Origin: UBA7672 sp035548775
GTDB lineage: Bacteria > Pseudomonadota > Alphaproteobacteria > Caulobacterales > Hyphomonadaceae
Reading direction: 5' to 3'
NCBI GenBank assembly: GCA_035548775.1
Contig: DASZSI010000208.1
Span: 1 to 10,370, forward strand
DNA length: 10,370 bases
Shown here: positions 1 to 5,888 of the stretch, piece after piece
How positions within the stretch are numbered: the first letter of the stretch is position 1
Layout of the letters: each line of letters opens with the position of its first letter
Made by a program: the position numbers and the translations under genes
Notes under the pieces: generated by a model
What the model was told of the DNA's origin: nothing
What the model saw: only the letters and a program-made list of their open reading frames with translations
Databases searched by the model: none

Positions 1-10
1 GTTGCTTAGG

Positions 11-59
11 CCTCATGGTGAGCAGCGCGCGTAAGCGTGCGTCCGTCGAACCACGAGGG
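11..59 (+). repeat. Palindromic dispersed repeat (REP-like), copy 1
   Basis: The outer arms CCTCATGGT (11-19) and ACCACGAGG (50-58) are complementary except at one position. An inner GC-rich stem with G-T pairs closes on the loop TAAG (32-35). The same element recurs in opposite orientation at 1758-1806, where the last 21 bases of this copy are identical and only the inner stem-loop has diverged. It begins 8 bp past the stop codon of the minus-strand quinoprotein gene, so its transcript could fold at that mRNA's 3' end. Palindromes with CCTCAT/ATGAGG-type arms are familiar intergenic repeats in Caulobacterales and Rhizobiales; assigning this one to that group is from memory. Confidence 0.7.
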
Positions 60-67
60 CGTGCTTG

Positions 68-1420
68 CTACCTCGGAGCGATTGAAGCCACGTCCGCCGG
101 ATTGGTTGAGCTGACGCGCCAGATCGTGTTGCCGACGTCGTCAGCGACCAGCAGCGAGCCGTCGCGACTGATGGCGACGCCGACGGGTCGGCCATGCGCC
201 TGGTTCTTGTCGTCGACGAAGCCGGTAAGAACATCGACCGGCATGCCCGAGGGCTGGCCGTTGGCGAAGGGAACGAAGATCACCTTGTAGCCGGAGAACG
301 GATCGCGATTCCACGAGCCATGCTGGCCGACGAAGGCGCCGTGCGCGAAGTTGGGACCGAGACTTGCGCCGGTCGAGAAAGCGAAACCCAGCGAGGCGGT
401 GTGGGCGCCGACGGCGTAGTCTGGCGGAATGGCCTTGGCGACCATGTCGGGCCGCGGCGGCTTCACGCGATCGTCGACATGGCTGCCGTAATAGCTCCAC
501 GGCCAGCCATAGAAGGCGCCGTCCTTCACCGAGGTGATGTAGTCAGGCACAAGATTGTGGCCGAGCTCGTCGCGTTCGTTCACGGCCACCCATAGCGCGC
601 CGGTGTCGGGCTCCCAGCCCATGCCGTTCCCGTTGCGGATGCCGGATGCGAAGATGCGCTTCTCACCGCCATAGACATTGATCTCCCAGATCGCGGCGCG
701 GCCCTCCTCCGCTTCGATGCCGTTTTCGCCGGCGTTGGAGTTGGAGCCGACCGTTGCGTACAGTTTCTGGCCGTCCTTCGAGGCGATGAGGCTTTTAGTC
801 CAGTGATGGTTGCGCGTGCCGGCTGGAAGGTCCGTGAGCCTGGTCGGCTCTTCGGTGATTTGGGTCAGGCCGTCGGTGTAGTGGACGCTGACCACGGCGT
901 CGGTGTCGGCGATGAAGAGGCGGTCGCCAGCCAGCGCCATGCCAAAGGGCGAGTTGAGATTTCGGAGGAAGACCTTCTTCATGTCCGCGACGCCGTCATG
1001 GTTGGTGTCGCGCAAGAGCGTGATGCGGTTCGCCGTCGGCACGGTGGCGCCGGCCTCCTTCATGGCCTGGCCCTGGAAGAAGCCGCGTATGCCTTTGCCT
1101 TCGTCCGGCCGTTCGGGTGCGTTGGTTTCGGCGACCAGCACATCGCCGTTCGGCAACACCAGCATCCAGCGCGGATGATCGAGGCCGGTGGCGAAGGCGG
1201 ACACCTTGAGCCCCGGCGCAGCGGTGGGCCCGTTATTGTCCTGCCAGCCGACGGCCTTGGCGATCTTCAACGTCGGGAAGAAGGGAGTGTACGGCTTTTC
1301 GAGAATCGGATGCGGACCAACGGCGATGCTGACCGGCTCCGTGGCTGGGCCGGCGCAGCTGGCGATGGCCAGCGCAGCGACGCCGCAAGCCAGCAGGGAA
1401 AGTGTGGATTTGGCAGTCAT
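68..1420 (-). CDS. Sorbosone dehydrogenase-like PQQ beta-propeller lipoprotein
   Basis: 450-residue protein of the glucose/sorbosone dehydrogenase fold, a six-bladed propeller that in characterised members oxidises sugars or aldehydes using PQQ. The N-terminus is a lipoprotein signal with lipobox I-A-S-C (Cys22), so the product should be a periplasmic lipoprotein. Family landmarks include LDHPRWMLVLPNGDVLVAE (80-98), RNHHW (203-207, position of the soluble-GDH active-site His), IRNGNGMGW (261-269, PQQ-contacting Arg-Asn in relatives), NERDELG (281-287) and HGRPVGVAISRDGSLLVAD (409-427). DTNHDGVAD (138-146) looks like an EF-hand-type calcium loop. The ATG at 1420 is chosen because the signal peptide starts there; an AAGGG lies just upstream. 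The 61-residue cysteine-rich gene ends 89 bp upstream. The fold is clear, but substrate and PQQ use are inferred, and no PQQ biosynthesis genes lie in the window. Confidence 0.85.
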   Translation of the reverse strand: MTAKSTLSLLACGVAALAIASCAGPATEPVSIAVGPHPILEKPYTPFFPTLKIAKAVGWQDNNGPTAAPGLKVSAFATGLDHPRWMLVLPNGDVLVAETNAPERPDEGKGIRGFFQGQAMKEAGATVPTANRITLLRDTNHDGVADMKKVFLRNLNSPFGMALAGDRLFIADTDAVVSVHYTDGLTQITEEPTRLTDLPAGTRNHHWTKSLIASKDGQKLYATVGSNSNAGENGIEAEEGRAAIWEINVYGGEKRIFASGIRNGNGMGWEPDTGALWVAVNERDELGHNLVPDYITSVKDGAFYGWPWSYYGSHVDDRVKPPRPDMVAKAIPPDYAVGAHTASLGFAFSTGASLGPNFAHGAFVGQHGSWNRDPFSGYKVIFVPFANGQPSGMPVDVLTGFVDDKNQAHGRPVGVAISRDGSLLVADDVGNTIWRVSSTNPADVASIAPR

Positions 1421-1509
1421 GACAGCGCCCTTCGCGTAGTCGGCCTGCTACACAAATGGCTGGAGCGTGCGCGCGTTCCCGCTTTACTTCGTACGCCAAG
1501 GAAACGCGG

Positions 1510-1695
1510 CTAGCGGCTGCGTCCGAGGCTCGCGAGCACGACGTCCGGATCGCCGCCGAGTTCGCGCACCATGGTTTCCCAGCGCGCGAGGGCGTCCCAG
1601 TAATAGTCGAAGATGCAGGGGCAGCAGCCGCGATGGCAGCAGCTTTCATCGTCCGGCTTGTTCGGCGGCGGCGGCATGGCCGGGGCGGAGGTCAT
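1510..1695 (-). CDS. Small oxidoreductase-like domain protein (CC-x3-CCPC)
   Basis: 61-residue protein with a Pro/Asp-rich head, then a cysteine cluster C19-C20-x3-C24-C25-P-C27 followed by IFDYYWDALARWE. This is the signature of the short 'oxidoreductase-like, N-terminal' family (PF09791), found as free-standing small proteins in alphaproteobacteria and in larger eukaryotic mitochondrial proteins. The five cysteines suggest metal binding or thiol chemistry, but the biochemical role is not established and the family name should not be read as a proven activity. There is no signal peptide or membrane segment, so it is probably cytoplasmic. The ATG at 1695 is the first Met giving a family-like length. 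No strong Shine-Dalgarno is visible, and a second Met six codons in is possible. It lies between the metallo-hydrolase and quinoprotein genes on the same strand. Confidence 0.75.
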   Translation of the reverse strand: MTSAPAMPPPPNKPDDESCCHRGCCPCIFDYYWDALARWETMVRELGGDPDVVLASLGRSR

Positions 1696-1757
1696 GGGGT
1701 GGGCGTAATGCAAATCGGACGCCGGGTGTAGGGGCGACGCGAGGCCAGTGAGCGTTG

Positions 1758-1806
1758 CCCTCGTGGTTCGACGGACGCTCCCTTCGGTCGCTGCTCGCCA
1801 TGAGGG
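1758..1806 (-). repeat. Palindromic dispersed repeat (REP-like), copy 2
   Basis: Read on the minus strand this matches the element at 11-59: the first 18 bases differ at two positions and the last 21 are identical, while the inner stem-loop differs by substitutions and one indel. Outer arms are CCCTCGTGGT (1758-1767) and GCCATGAGGG (1797-1806), complementary apart from a mismatch or wobble. It fills the gap between the metallo-hydrolase gene and the small cysteine-rich gene. Divergence limited to the centre argues for an old dispersed repeat rather than a recent duplication of the locus. Confidence 0.7.
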
Positions 1807-1833
1807 CGGGCTTGTCGGCGCGGTAGGCCCGCC
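1805..1833 (-). terminator. Hairpin at the 3' end of the metallo-hydrolase gene
   Basis: Seven-base-pair perfect stem GGCGGGC (1805-1811) with GCCCGCC (1827-1833) around a 15-nt loop, starting at the last base of the TAG stop codon. No T-run follows in the minus direction, and it abuts the palindromic repeat. It may be a weak or Rho-assisted terminator or an mRNA-end stabiliser. Confidence 0.35.
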
Positions 1834-2783
1834 TACTCCTTCGGCACAGGCGGCACACGCTTCTTGCCGGCCAGTTCGTCCGACATGAAGCCGATCTCCT
1901 TCGATGCGAAGTAGTCGAAGGCCAGCCACGAGCCATACTTCGCCTTCATCTTCGGGAGCACCTCGGCCACCAGTGCGTCGCCTTCAAGCTTTTTCGCGCG
2001 CGCAGCCTTGGTGAAGGCGGATAGATCGTTGAGGTAGCCCTGGAATTCCGTGACATCGGCGGCCGTGGCGACGTCGCCGTGGCCGGGCACGTATTTCATC
2101 GAGGCTGCGTCGGGCAGTTTTGCGAAGGCGCCGTCGGTTGCGGCCCAGTCCTTCACCGTGCCGTCGATCAGGTTTGGCGAGACCTTGCGCCACAACAGGT
2201 CGCCGCAGAACAGCACATGCGCATCTGGCACGTAGACGACGAGGTCGCCGCCGGTGTGGCCTTTCTCCGGCCGAACGTCGATGCGCTTCGAGCCAAGCCA
2301 GAACGTGATCGGCTCTTTCGTCGTGAGACCCGCGAGCGGCAGATTGGCGATGGCGGTCTTCTGTGAGTCGCTGGCGCGGCTGCCGAGCAGGTTGAGGTTC
2401 TCCGTGCGCTCCCACACGCGCGCGTTCGGATGGGTGACGATGGTGGCGCCCGCCTCCGCGAACACGCTGTCGCCCATCACATGGTCGTAGTGGTAGTGCG
2501 TGTTGACCACGAATTTGATAGGCTTGGGGGTGAGTTTGCGGATTTCATCCAGCAGCGCCTTGGCGGCGACAGGCGTCTGGAACGCATCGACCACCAGCAC
2601 GCCATCGTCGCCGATGATGAAGCCGGCGTTGGAGCCTGACTTGTTCTCCGGTCCGTCGATGGCGGCATAGACGCCGGGTCCGAGCTCCTTGAGCACGAAG
2701 GGGGTGGCGGGTGGAGGTGTCTGTGCGATTGCCGACCCCGCGAGCACCACAATGCAGGAAACGAGCGATAGAGTTTTCAGCAC
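1833..2783 (-). CDS. Secreted metallo-beta-lactamase-fold hydrolase
   Basis: 316-residue MBL-fold protein with a Sec signal peptide (LVSCIVVLAGSAIA, then QT). The dinuclear metal site is complete: H-Y-H-Y-D-H (His96, His98, Asp100, His101) in VNTHYHYDHVMGD, His176 in GHTGGD, Asp195 in FCGDLLW and His235 in VPGHGD. The length and the C-terminal helical extension resemble the broad periplasmic MBL hydrolases annotated near quinoproteins or as SoxH-like, rather than a proven beta-lactamase. The GTG at 2783 is preferred over an ATG eight codons upstream, because GGGAGGG sits 4 nt before it and it puts the signal peptide at the N-terminus. Neighbours on the same strand are the tannase-family gene upstream and the small cysteine-rich gene downstream. 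Fold is certain; substrate is unknown. Confidence 0.86.
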   Translation of the reverse strand: MLKTLSLVSCIVVLAGSAIAQTPPPATPFVLKELGPGVYAAIDGPENKSGSNAGFIIGDDGVLVVDAFQTPVAAKALLDEIRKLTPKPIKFVVNTHYHYDHVMGDSVFAEAGATIVTHPNARVWERTENLNLLGSRASDSQKTAIANLPLAGLTTKEPITFWLGSKRIDVRPEKGHTGGDLVVYVPDAHVLFCGDLLWRKVSPNLIDGTVKDWAATDGAFAKLPDAASMKYVPGHGDVATAADVTEFQGYLNDLSAFTKAARAKKLEGDALVAEVLPKMKAKYGSWLAFDYFASKEIGFMSDELAGKKRVPPVPKE

Positions 2784-2787
2784 TAAT

Positions 2788-2794
2788 CCCTCCC
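2788..2794 (-). promoter_or_regulatory. Ribosome binding site setting the GTG start of the MBL gene
   Basis: On the minus strand GGGAGGG lies 4 nt before the GTG at 2783. It is a near-perfect anti-SD match and supports GTG rather than the upstream in-frame ATG at 2807, which would put it inside the coding region. Confidence 0.75.
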
Positions 2795-2809
2795 AAACCC
2801 GAAACAACG

Positions 2810-2836
2810 GAGGGGCGAAGCCTAGCCTCGCCCCTC
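2810..2836 (-). terminator. Candidate terminator after the tannase-family gene
   Basis: Nine-base-pair perfect stem: GAGGGGCGA (2810-2818) pairs with TCGCCCCTC (2828-2836) around a 9-nt loop, 23 bp past the tannase stop codon. In the minus direction it is followed by CGTTGTTTCGG, a short T-rich stretch. It would separate tannase transcription from the metallo-hydrolase gene. Confidence 0.5.
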
Positions 2837-2859
2837 GCCGGTTCTAGCCGAACGTCAGT

Positions 2860-4341
2860 CTATTTGCACTCGAACTGATCGGGGCTCTTGCCGTCGCCCG
2901 CGCCTTTGTAGCTGGCCGCTTTCGGATAGGCGCAGGCCTTGCGGGCGCCGCCGGAACCGAATGCCGTCGTCACCTCGTCGGGCGCAGCGCCGCCATGAAC
3001 CCACTTGTCGATGATGTCGAGCGCATCGACGCGATCCGGTCCCGGTCCGCCCTGGCAGTGCAAGACGCCCGGCAGCATGAAGAGGCGCACATCGCCCTTG
3101 GCCGAGGCGTCCTTGGCGTAGACCTGATCGACATAGTCGATGCTCATAAGCGGCGAGAGCGCGGGGTCCGACCAGCCGTGATAGATCAAGAGCTTGCCGC
3201 CATGCTTGCGGTAGGCGGACAAGTCCGGATCGGTCGGCGACAGCGTTTTCTGCAGATACTCCATCTCCTTCGGCAGCGTGGCGAGATTGAGCTGGTTGTG
3301 GTTCCAGGTCGGATCCTGCTTCAGGAAGTAGCGCATGAAGTCGCCCGAGAAGCCGTAAGCGAGGCTGGGCACGCCCTTGCCGACGCCGTCCTTGCGGCCG
3401 GCCAGCCATGTGCCCCAGCCTGCATCGTTCACTTCGCCGCCATAGGGATAGGCAAAGCCGACGGACTTGCCGTTGAGCATCGGGCCCTTGGTGATGGCGT
3501 CGACCGCGGCGATCTGCGCCGGGTTGAGGCAGGCGTCCTTCTTGCCGCCCTTGCAGGCGAGCGTCTTCACGTCGAACGTGCACTTGCGCGGATCGGTCAT
3601 GATGCCGTCCTTGAGGCCGTCGAGCTCGTCGCACTTGTCGAGCACGGCCTTGGCCAGGAGATCACGCGCCGGCTTGTCCAGCGTGGGCGTGTCAAGCTTC
3701 GCGGGATCCGGATACATCTTCTGGGTGATGGTGGCGAAACCGGCGGTGATGGCCTGGAAGTTGATGGCAGGCGCGCCCGCGACGATGCCGTCGAAGTCGT
3801 TGGGATAGCGCTCGGCCGACATCAGGGCTTCGCGCCCGCCATTCGAACAGCCCGCGAAATAGGACTTCTCCAGCGTGCGGCCATAGCGCGCCTTAACGAT
3901 CGCCTTGGAAGTCTCGGTGACGCGGTGGATCGCGCCGTGCGCGTAGTTGAGGATGCGTTCGATATCCCCCATCGCCCAGGCGCCATCCGCGGCGCCTTGC
4001 GAGGAGTGGCCGGTGTCGGTGCCGGCGACGGCATAGCCTTTCTGCAGCGCCTGCATCTGCAGCGCCTGGCTTTCGACCCTTCCCGCAAATCCACCTTGGC
4101 CGCCCATCACGAATTTGCCGTTCCACGCTTCGGGCAGCCAGACGGTGAAGTTGATCTCTTTCCCAATGACGCCGTCGACCTTGCACAGCGGAACCGGGTT
4201 CGGCGTCGCGCTTGCCGCGGTGATGCGTACGTCGGGCGCCTGAAAACCCTTCATCGACTCGCAGGCGACCTGCGCCTGCGCCGTTCCGGCCGCCGCCGCG
4301 GCCAGGGCAAGCAGCCCCGCCGCCACGCTCAATCTCAGCAT
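2860..4341 (-). CDS. Tannase/feruloyl esterase family hydrolase (secreted)
   Basis: 493-residue member of the tannase/feruloyl esterase family (PF07519), alpha/beta-hydrolase enzymes that cleave ester bonds of gallate, ferulate or similar aromatic acids, including MHETase-type relatives. A Sec signal peptide covers about residues 1-23 (cleavage near AQA). The CS-D-HC catalytic arrangement is complete: Cys165-Ser166 in FAGCSNGGR, Asp392 in HGWSDPALSP and His428-Cys429 in LPGVLHCQGGPG. The two motif cysteines should form the disulfide joining the nucleophile and His loops. CDELDGLKDGIMTDPRKC (237-254) matches the lid-domain calcium loop. Six or more further Cys fit other disulfides and an oxidising periplasmic or extracellular location. 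The start at 4341 is set by GGGAGGAAA and the signal peptide; longer in-frame extensions lack support. Substrate cannot be told from sequence. It is divergent from the YkgJ-type gene. Confidence 0.92.
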   Translation of the reverse strand: MLRLSVAAGLLALAAAAAGTAQAQVACESMKGFQAPDVRITAASATPNPVPLCKVDGVIGKEINFTVWLPEAWNGKFVMGGQGGFAGRVESQALQMQALQKGYAVAGTDTGHSSQGAADGAWAMGDIERILNYAHGAIHRVTETSKAIVKARYGRTLEKSYFAGCSNGGREALMSAERYPNDFDGIVAGAPAINFQAITAGFATITQKMYPDPAKLDTPTLDKPARDLLAKAVLDKCDELDGLKDGIMTDPRKCTFDVKTLACKGGKKDACLNPAQIAAVDAITKGPMLNGKSVGFAYPYGGEVNDAGWGTWLAGRKDGVGKGVPSLAYGFSGDFMRYFLKQDPTWNHNQLNLATLPKEMEYLQKTLSPTDPDLSAYRKHGGKLLIYHGWSDPALSPLMSIDYVDQVYAKDASAKGDVRLFMLPGVLHCQGGPGPDRVDALDIIDKWVHGGAAPDEVTTAFGSGGARKACAYPKAASYKGAGDGKSPDQFECK

Positions 4342-4343
4342 CG

Positions 4344-4352
4344 TTTCCTCCC
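4344..4352 (-). promoter_or_regulatory. Ribosome binding site of the tannase-family gene
   Basis: GGGAGGAAA on the minus strand, 2 nt before ATG 4341, with the GGGAGG core 5 nt away. It fixes this start over ATGs further upstream in the same frame, including one at 4626 that would run through the start of the divergent gene. Confidence 0.7.
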
Positions 4353-4390
4353 ACGACAGGTTTGCCGGGAACCTGCCACAGGCGACCGCC

Positions 4391-4417
4391 GCCCTCAACG
4401 CACTCAAGAGTGAGGGC
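4391..4417. promoter_or_regulatory. Inverted repeat between divergent genes (possible operator)
   Basis: The 163-bp spacer 4342-4504 separates the divergent tannase-family and YkgJ-type genes. In it GCCCTCA (4391-4397) and TGAGGGC (4411-4417) form a 7-bp inverted repeat, and CACT/AGTG (4401-4404, 4409-4412) nests inside as an alternative pairing. CAAGAG/CTCTTG (4405-4410, 4417-4422) partly overlaps it. This could be a regulator site or a leader hairpin. No convincing -35/-10 pair is seen nearby. Confidence 0.3.
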
Positions 4418-4504
4418 TCTTGCGTGTGAACGCTTGCCGCCCCGACGGCATGGGGCCAAGGATGAAAAGCCAGGGATTGCCGCAGCGCGGCTAGCGGAGA
4501 AGAG

Positions 4505-4954
4505 ATGACTGAGAATGCGCCGACACTGGTCGCCGGCCGCTCATGCGAAGGCTGCACGCAATGCTGCAAGCTGGTCGCGGTGCACGAGATTGAAAAGCCG
4601 CCGCAGCGCTGGTGCCAGCACTGCACGATCGGTGAAGGCTGCCAGATCTATGAAACCCGCCCGGCCGACTGCCGCACATTCTATTGCGGCTGGCTGCTTG
4701 ATCCGCGCATTGGCGACGACTGGCATCCCGCGCATTCGAAGATGGTGGTGAAGTTCGAACCGGCACGCATCATCATCTTTGTCGATAAGGACCGGCGCGA
4801 CGCGTGGCGCAAGGAGCCGTATCATTCGCAGATCCGCGCCTGGGCGCAGGCGGGCCTGGCGCATCAGGGCGAAGTGATCGTGTGGGAAGGCCTCGACGCG
4901 CTGCGCATCCATCCCGCCGGCGAGGAGAAGCTCGGGCGGGATGTACGGCGCTGA
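4505..4954 (+). CDS. YkgJ-type cysteine-cluster protein
   Basis: 149-residue protein with the CxxCxxCC signature of the YkgJ/Fliy-type cysteine-cluster family (PF03692): Cys14, 17, 20 and 21 in GRSCEGCTQCCKL. These are followed by WCQHC (37, 40), Cys46, Cys56 in RPADCRTFYC and Cys61. Nine cysteines in the first 61 residues imply a bound metal, commonly assumed to be zinc or an iron-sulfur cluster; none is proven here. The C-terminal half has no cysteine and ends in a charged tail. There is no signal peptide, so it is probably cytoplasmic. The ATG at 4505 follows GGAGAAGAG. It is divergent from the tannase-family gene, and its stop codon directly abuts that of flgL. Biological role unknown. 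Confidence 0.85.
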   Translation: MTENAPTLVAGRSCEGCTQCCKLVAVHEIEKPPQRWCQHCTIGEGCQIYETRPADCRTFYCGWLLDPRIGDDWHPAHSKMVVKFEPARIIIFVDKDRRDAWRKEPYHSQIRAWAQAGLAHQGEVIVWEGLDALRIHPAGEEKLGRDVRR

Positions 4955-4966
4955 TTACTTCAGCGC
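4948..4966. terminator. Hairpin spanning both stop codons of the convergent pair
   Basis: GCGCTGA (4948-4954) and TCAGCGC (4960-4966) form a perfect 7-bp stem around loop TTACT. The stem contains the TGA of the YkgJ-type gene, and the loop begins with the reverse-strand TAA of flgL. It reads the same way for both transcripts, so it could be a compact bidirectional terminator or mRNA-end stem. No T-run is present. Confidence 0.45.
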
Positions 4967-5878
4967 ATCGAGCAGCGACATGTTGCGCAGGACGTTGAAA
5001 ACGCCGGCCGAGGCCTGGTAGGCGTACTGCGCCTGGTTCAGCTTCACCGCGACCTCGGCAAGGTCGACGTTGGTGATGCCGCCGATGGCGCCGTTGAGCG
5101 CGTCGAGCTGGGACTTCTGGCGGTCGTTCGCCGAATCCACTTCCTTGGACAGCCGGCCGTTCTCCGCCTGCTGCGACAGGATCTTGTCGAAGGCGCTGGA
5201 GAGGTTGGCCAGTTCGTCCTGGATCGCCTGCTTCTGCGTAGCGGTGAGATCGCCGCTGAACGGGCCGTTGGGCCCCTGGTCGAATTCCGCCAGCCGCTTG
5301 ATCGATGCCATGGCGTCGGAGATGACATCGTCGGCCACCACGCCGGCCTGGACGGTGCGGCCCTCCTCCACGCGCATCACCTGCGGATCGGCGCCCTGCT
5401 CCAGCGAGTCCGACAGCGGATTGTTGGCAAGATCGGTCAACGAAGCCGCTTTCACCGGCGGGCGATCATTGAGCACGCCGCCGAACAGGTAACGGCCACC
5501 GAGGTTGGAGTTCATGGCGTCCTTGAGGACGGAGAACGCTTCATCGAGTCGCGCGCGGATACCTTCGCCGCTTTCAAGGCCGACGTTCTGGAACAGGTCT
5601 TCCTTCAGCGTGGATACCGCGTCGGCGGCGCGGCCGAGCGCCACGTCCTGGATCTGCATGCGCGTGTCGAGTTCGCGCGCGGTCGACATGAAGCCGTTGG
5701 TGCGCGCGACCAGGCGCTCGGCGGAGACCAGCGTCTGCGCCTCGCGGCCATAGCCCTTGAGGTCGTCGGCCTTGGTCTGGGCCGAGCTTTGGCGCGCCGC
5801 TTCCACCAGCTGCTGCTGCGCCTTGGCGATGTCGGCCAGAGAGGCGGCGGGAATCTGGGCGGAGGAAATCCGTGTCAT
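4955..5878 (-). CDS. flgL: Flagellar hook-associated protein 3, FlgL
   Basis: 307-residue FlgL, the second hook-filament junction protein. It is exported through the flagellar type III apparatus and sits between FlgK and the flagellin filament. The N-terminal flagellin-like helical domain (about 1-130) runs from MTRISSAQIP through the heptad-rich ARELDTRMQIQDVALGRA, and LGGRYLFGG is the typical end of the conserved D1 part. The variable middle is short. The C-terminal helix (about 255-307) carries VDLAEVAVKLNQAQYAYQAS and ends NMSLLDALK, the usual FlgL/flagellin-C terminus. There is no cleavable signal, as expected. It starts 10 bp after the flgK stop, so the two are almost certainly co-transcribed and translationally close. 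Converges on the YkgJ-type gene with no spacer. Confidence 0.92.
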   Translation of the reverse strand: MTRISSAQIPAASLADIAKAQQQLVEAARQSSAQTKADDLKGYGREAQTLVSAERLVARTNGFMSTARELDTRMQIQDVALGRAADAVSTLKEDLFQNVGLESGEGIRARLDEAFSVLKDAMNSNLGGRYLFGGVLNDRPPVKAASLTDLANNPLSDSLEQGADPQVMRVEEGRTVQAGVVADDVISDAMASIKRLAEFDQGPNGPFSGDLTATQKQAIQDELANLSSAFDKILSQQAENGRLSKEVDSANDRQKSQLDALNGAIGGITNVDLAEVAVKLNQAQYAYQASAGVFNVLRNMSLLDALK

Positions 5879-5888
5879 GGTTCAGCCC

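Noticed and set aside
1421..1500. EcfG-type promoter (GGAAC) upstream of the quinoprotein gene
   Set aside because: GGAAC is present on the minus strand, but no CGTT-like -10 lies at 16-17 nt.
1833..2783. Calling the MBL-fold protein an antibiotic-resistance beta-lactamase
   Set aside because: The metal motifs are shared by the whole superfamily; length, C-terminal helices and context do not point to B1-B3 enzymes.
2995..4413. 472-codon open frame on the plus strand opposite the tannase-family gene
   Set aside because: It mirrors a clear family protein on the minus strand. High GC at third positions opens the antisense frame, and the product has no recognisable domain.
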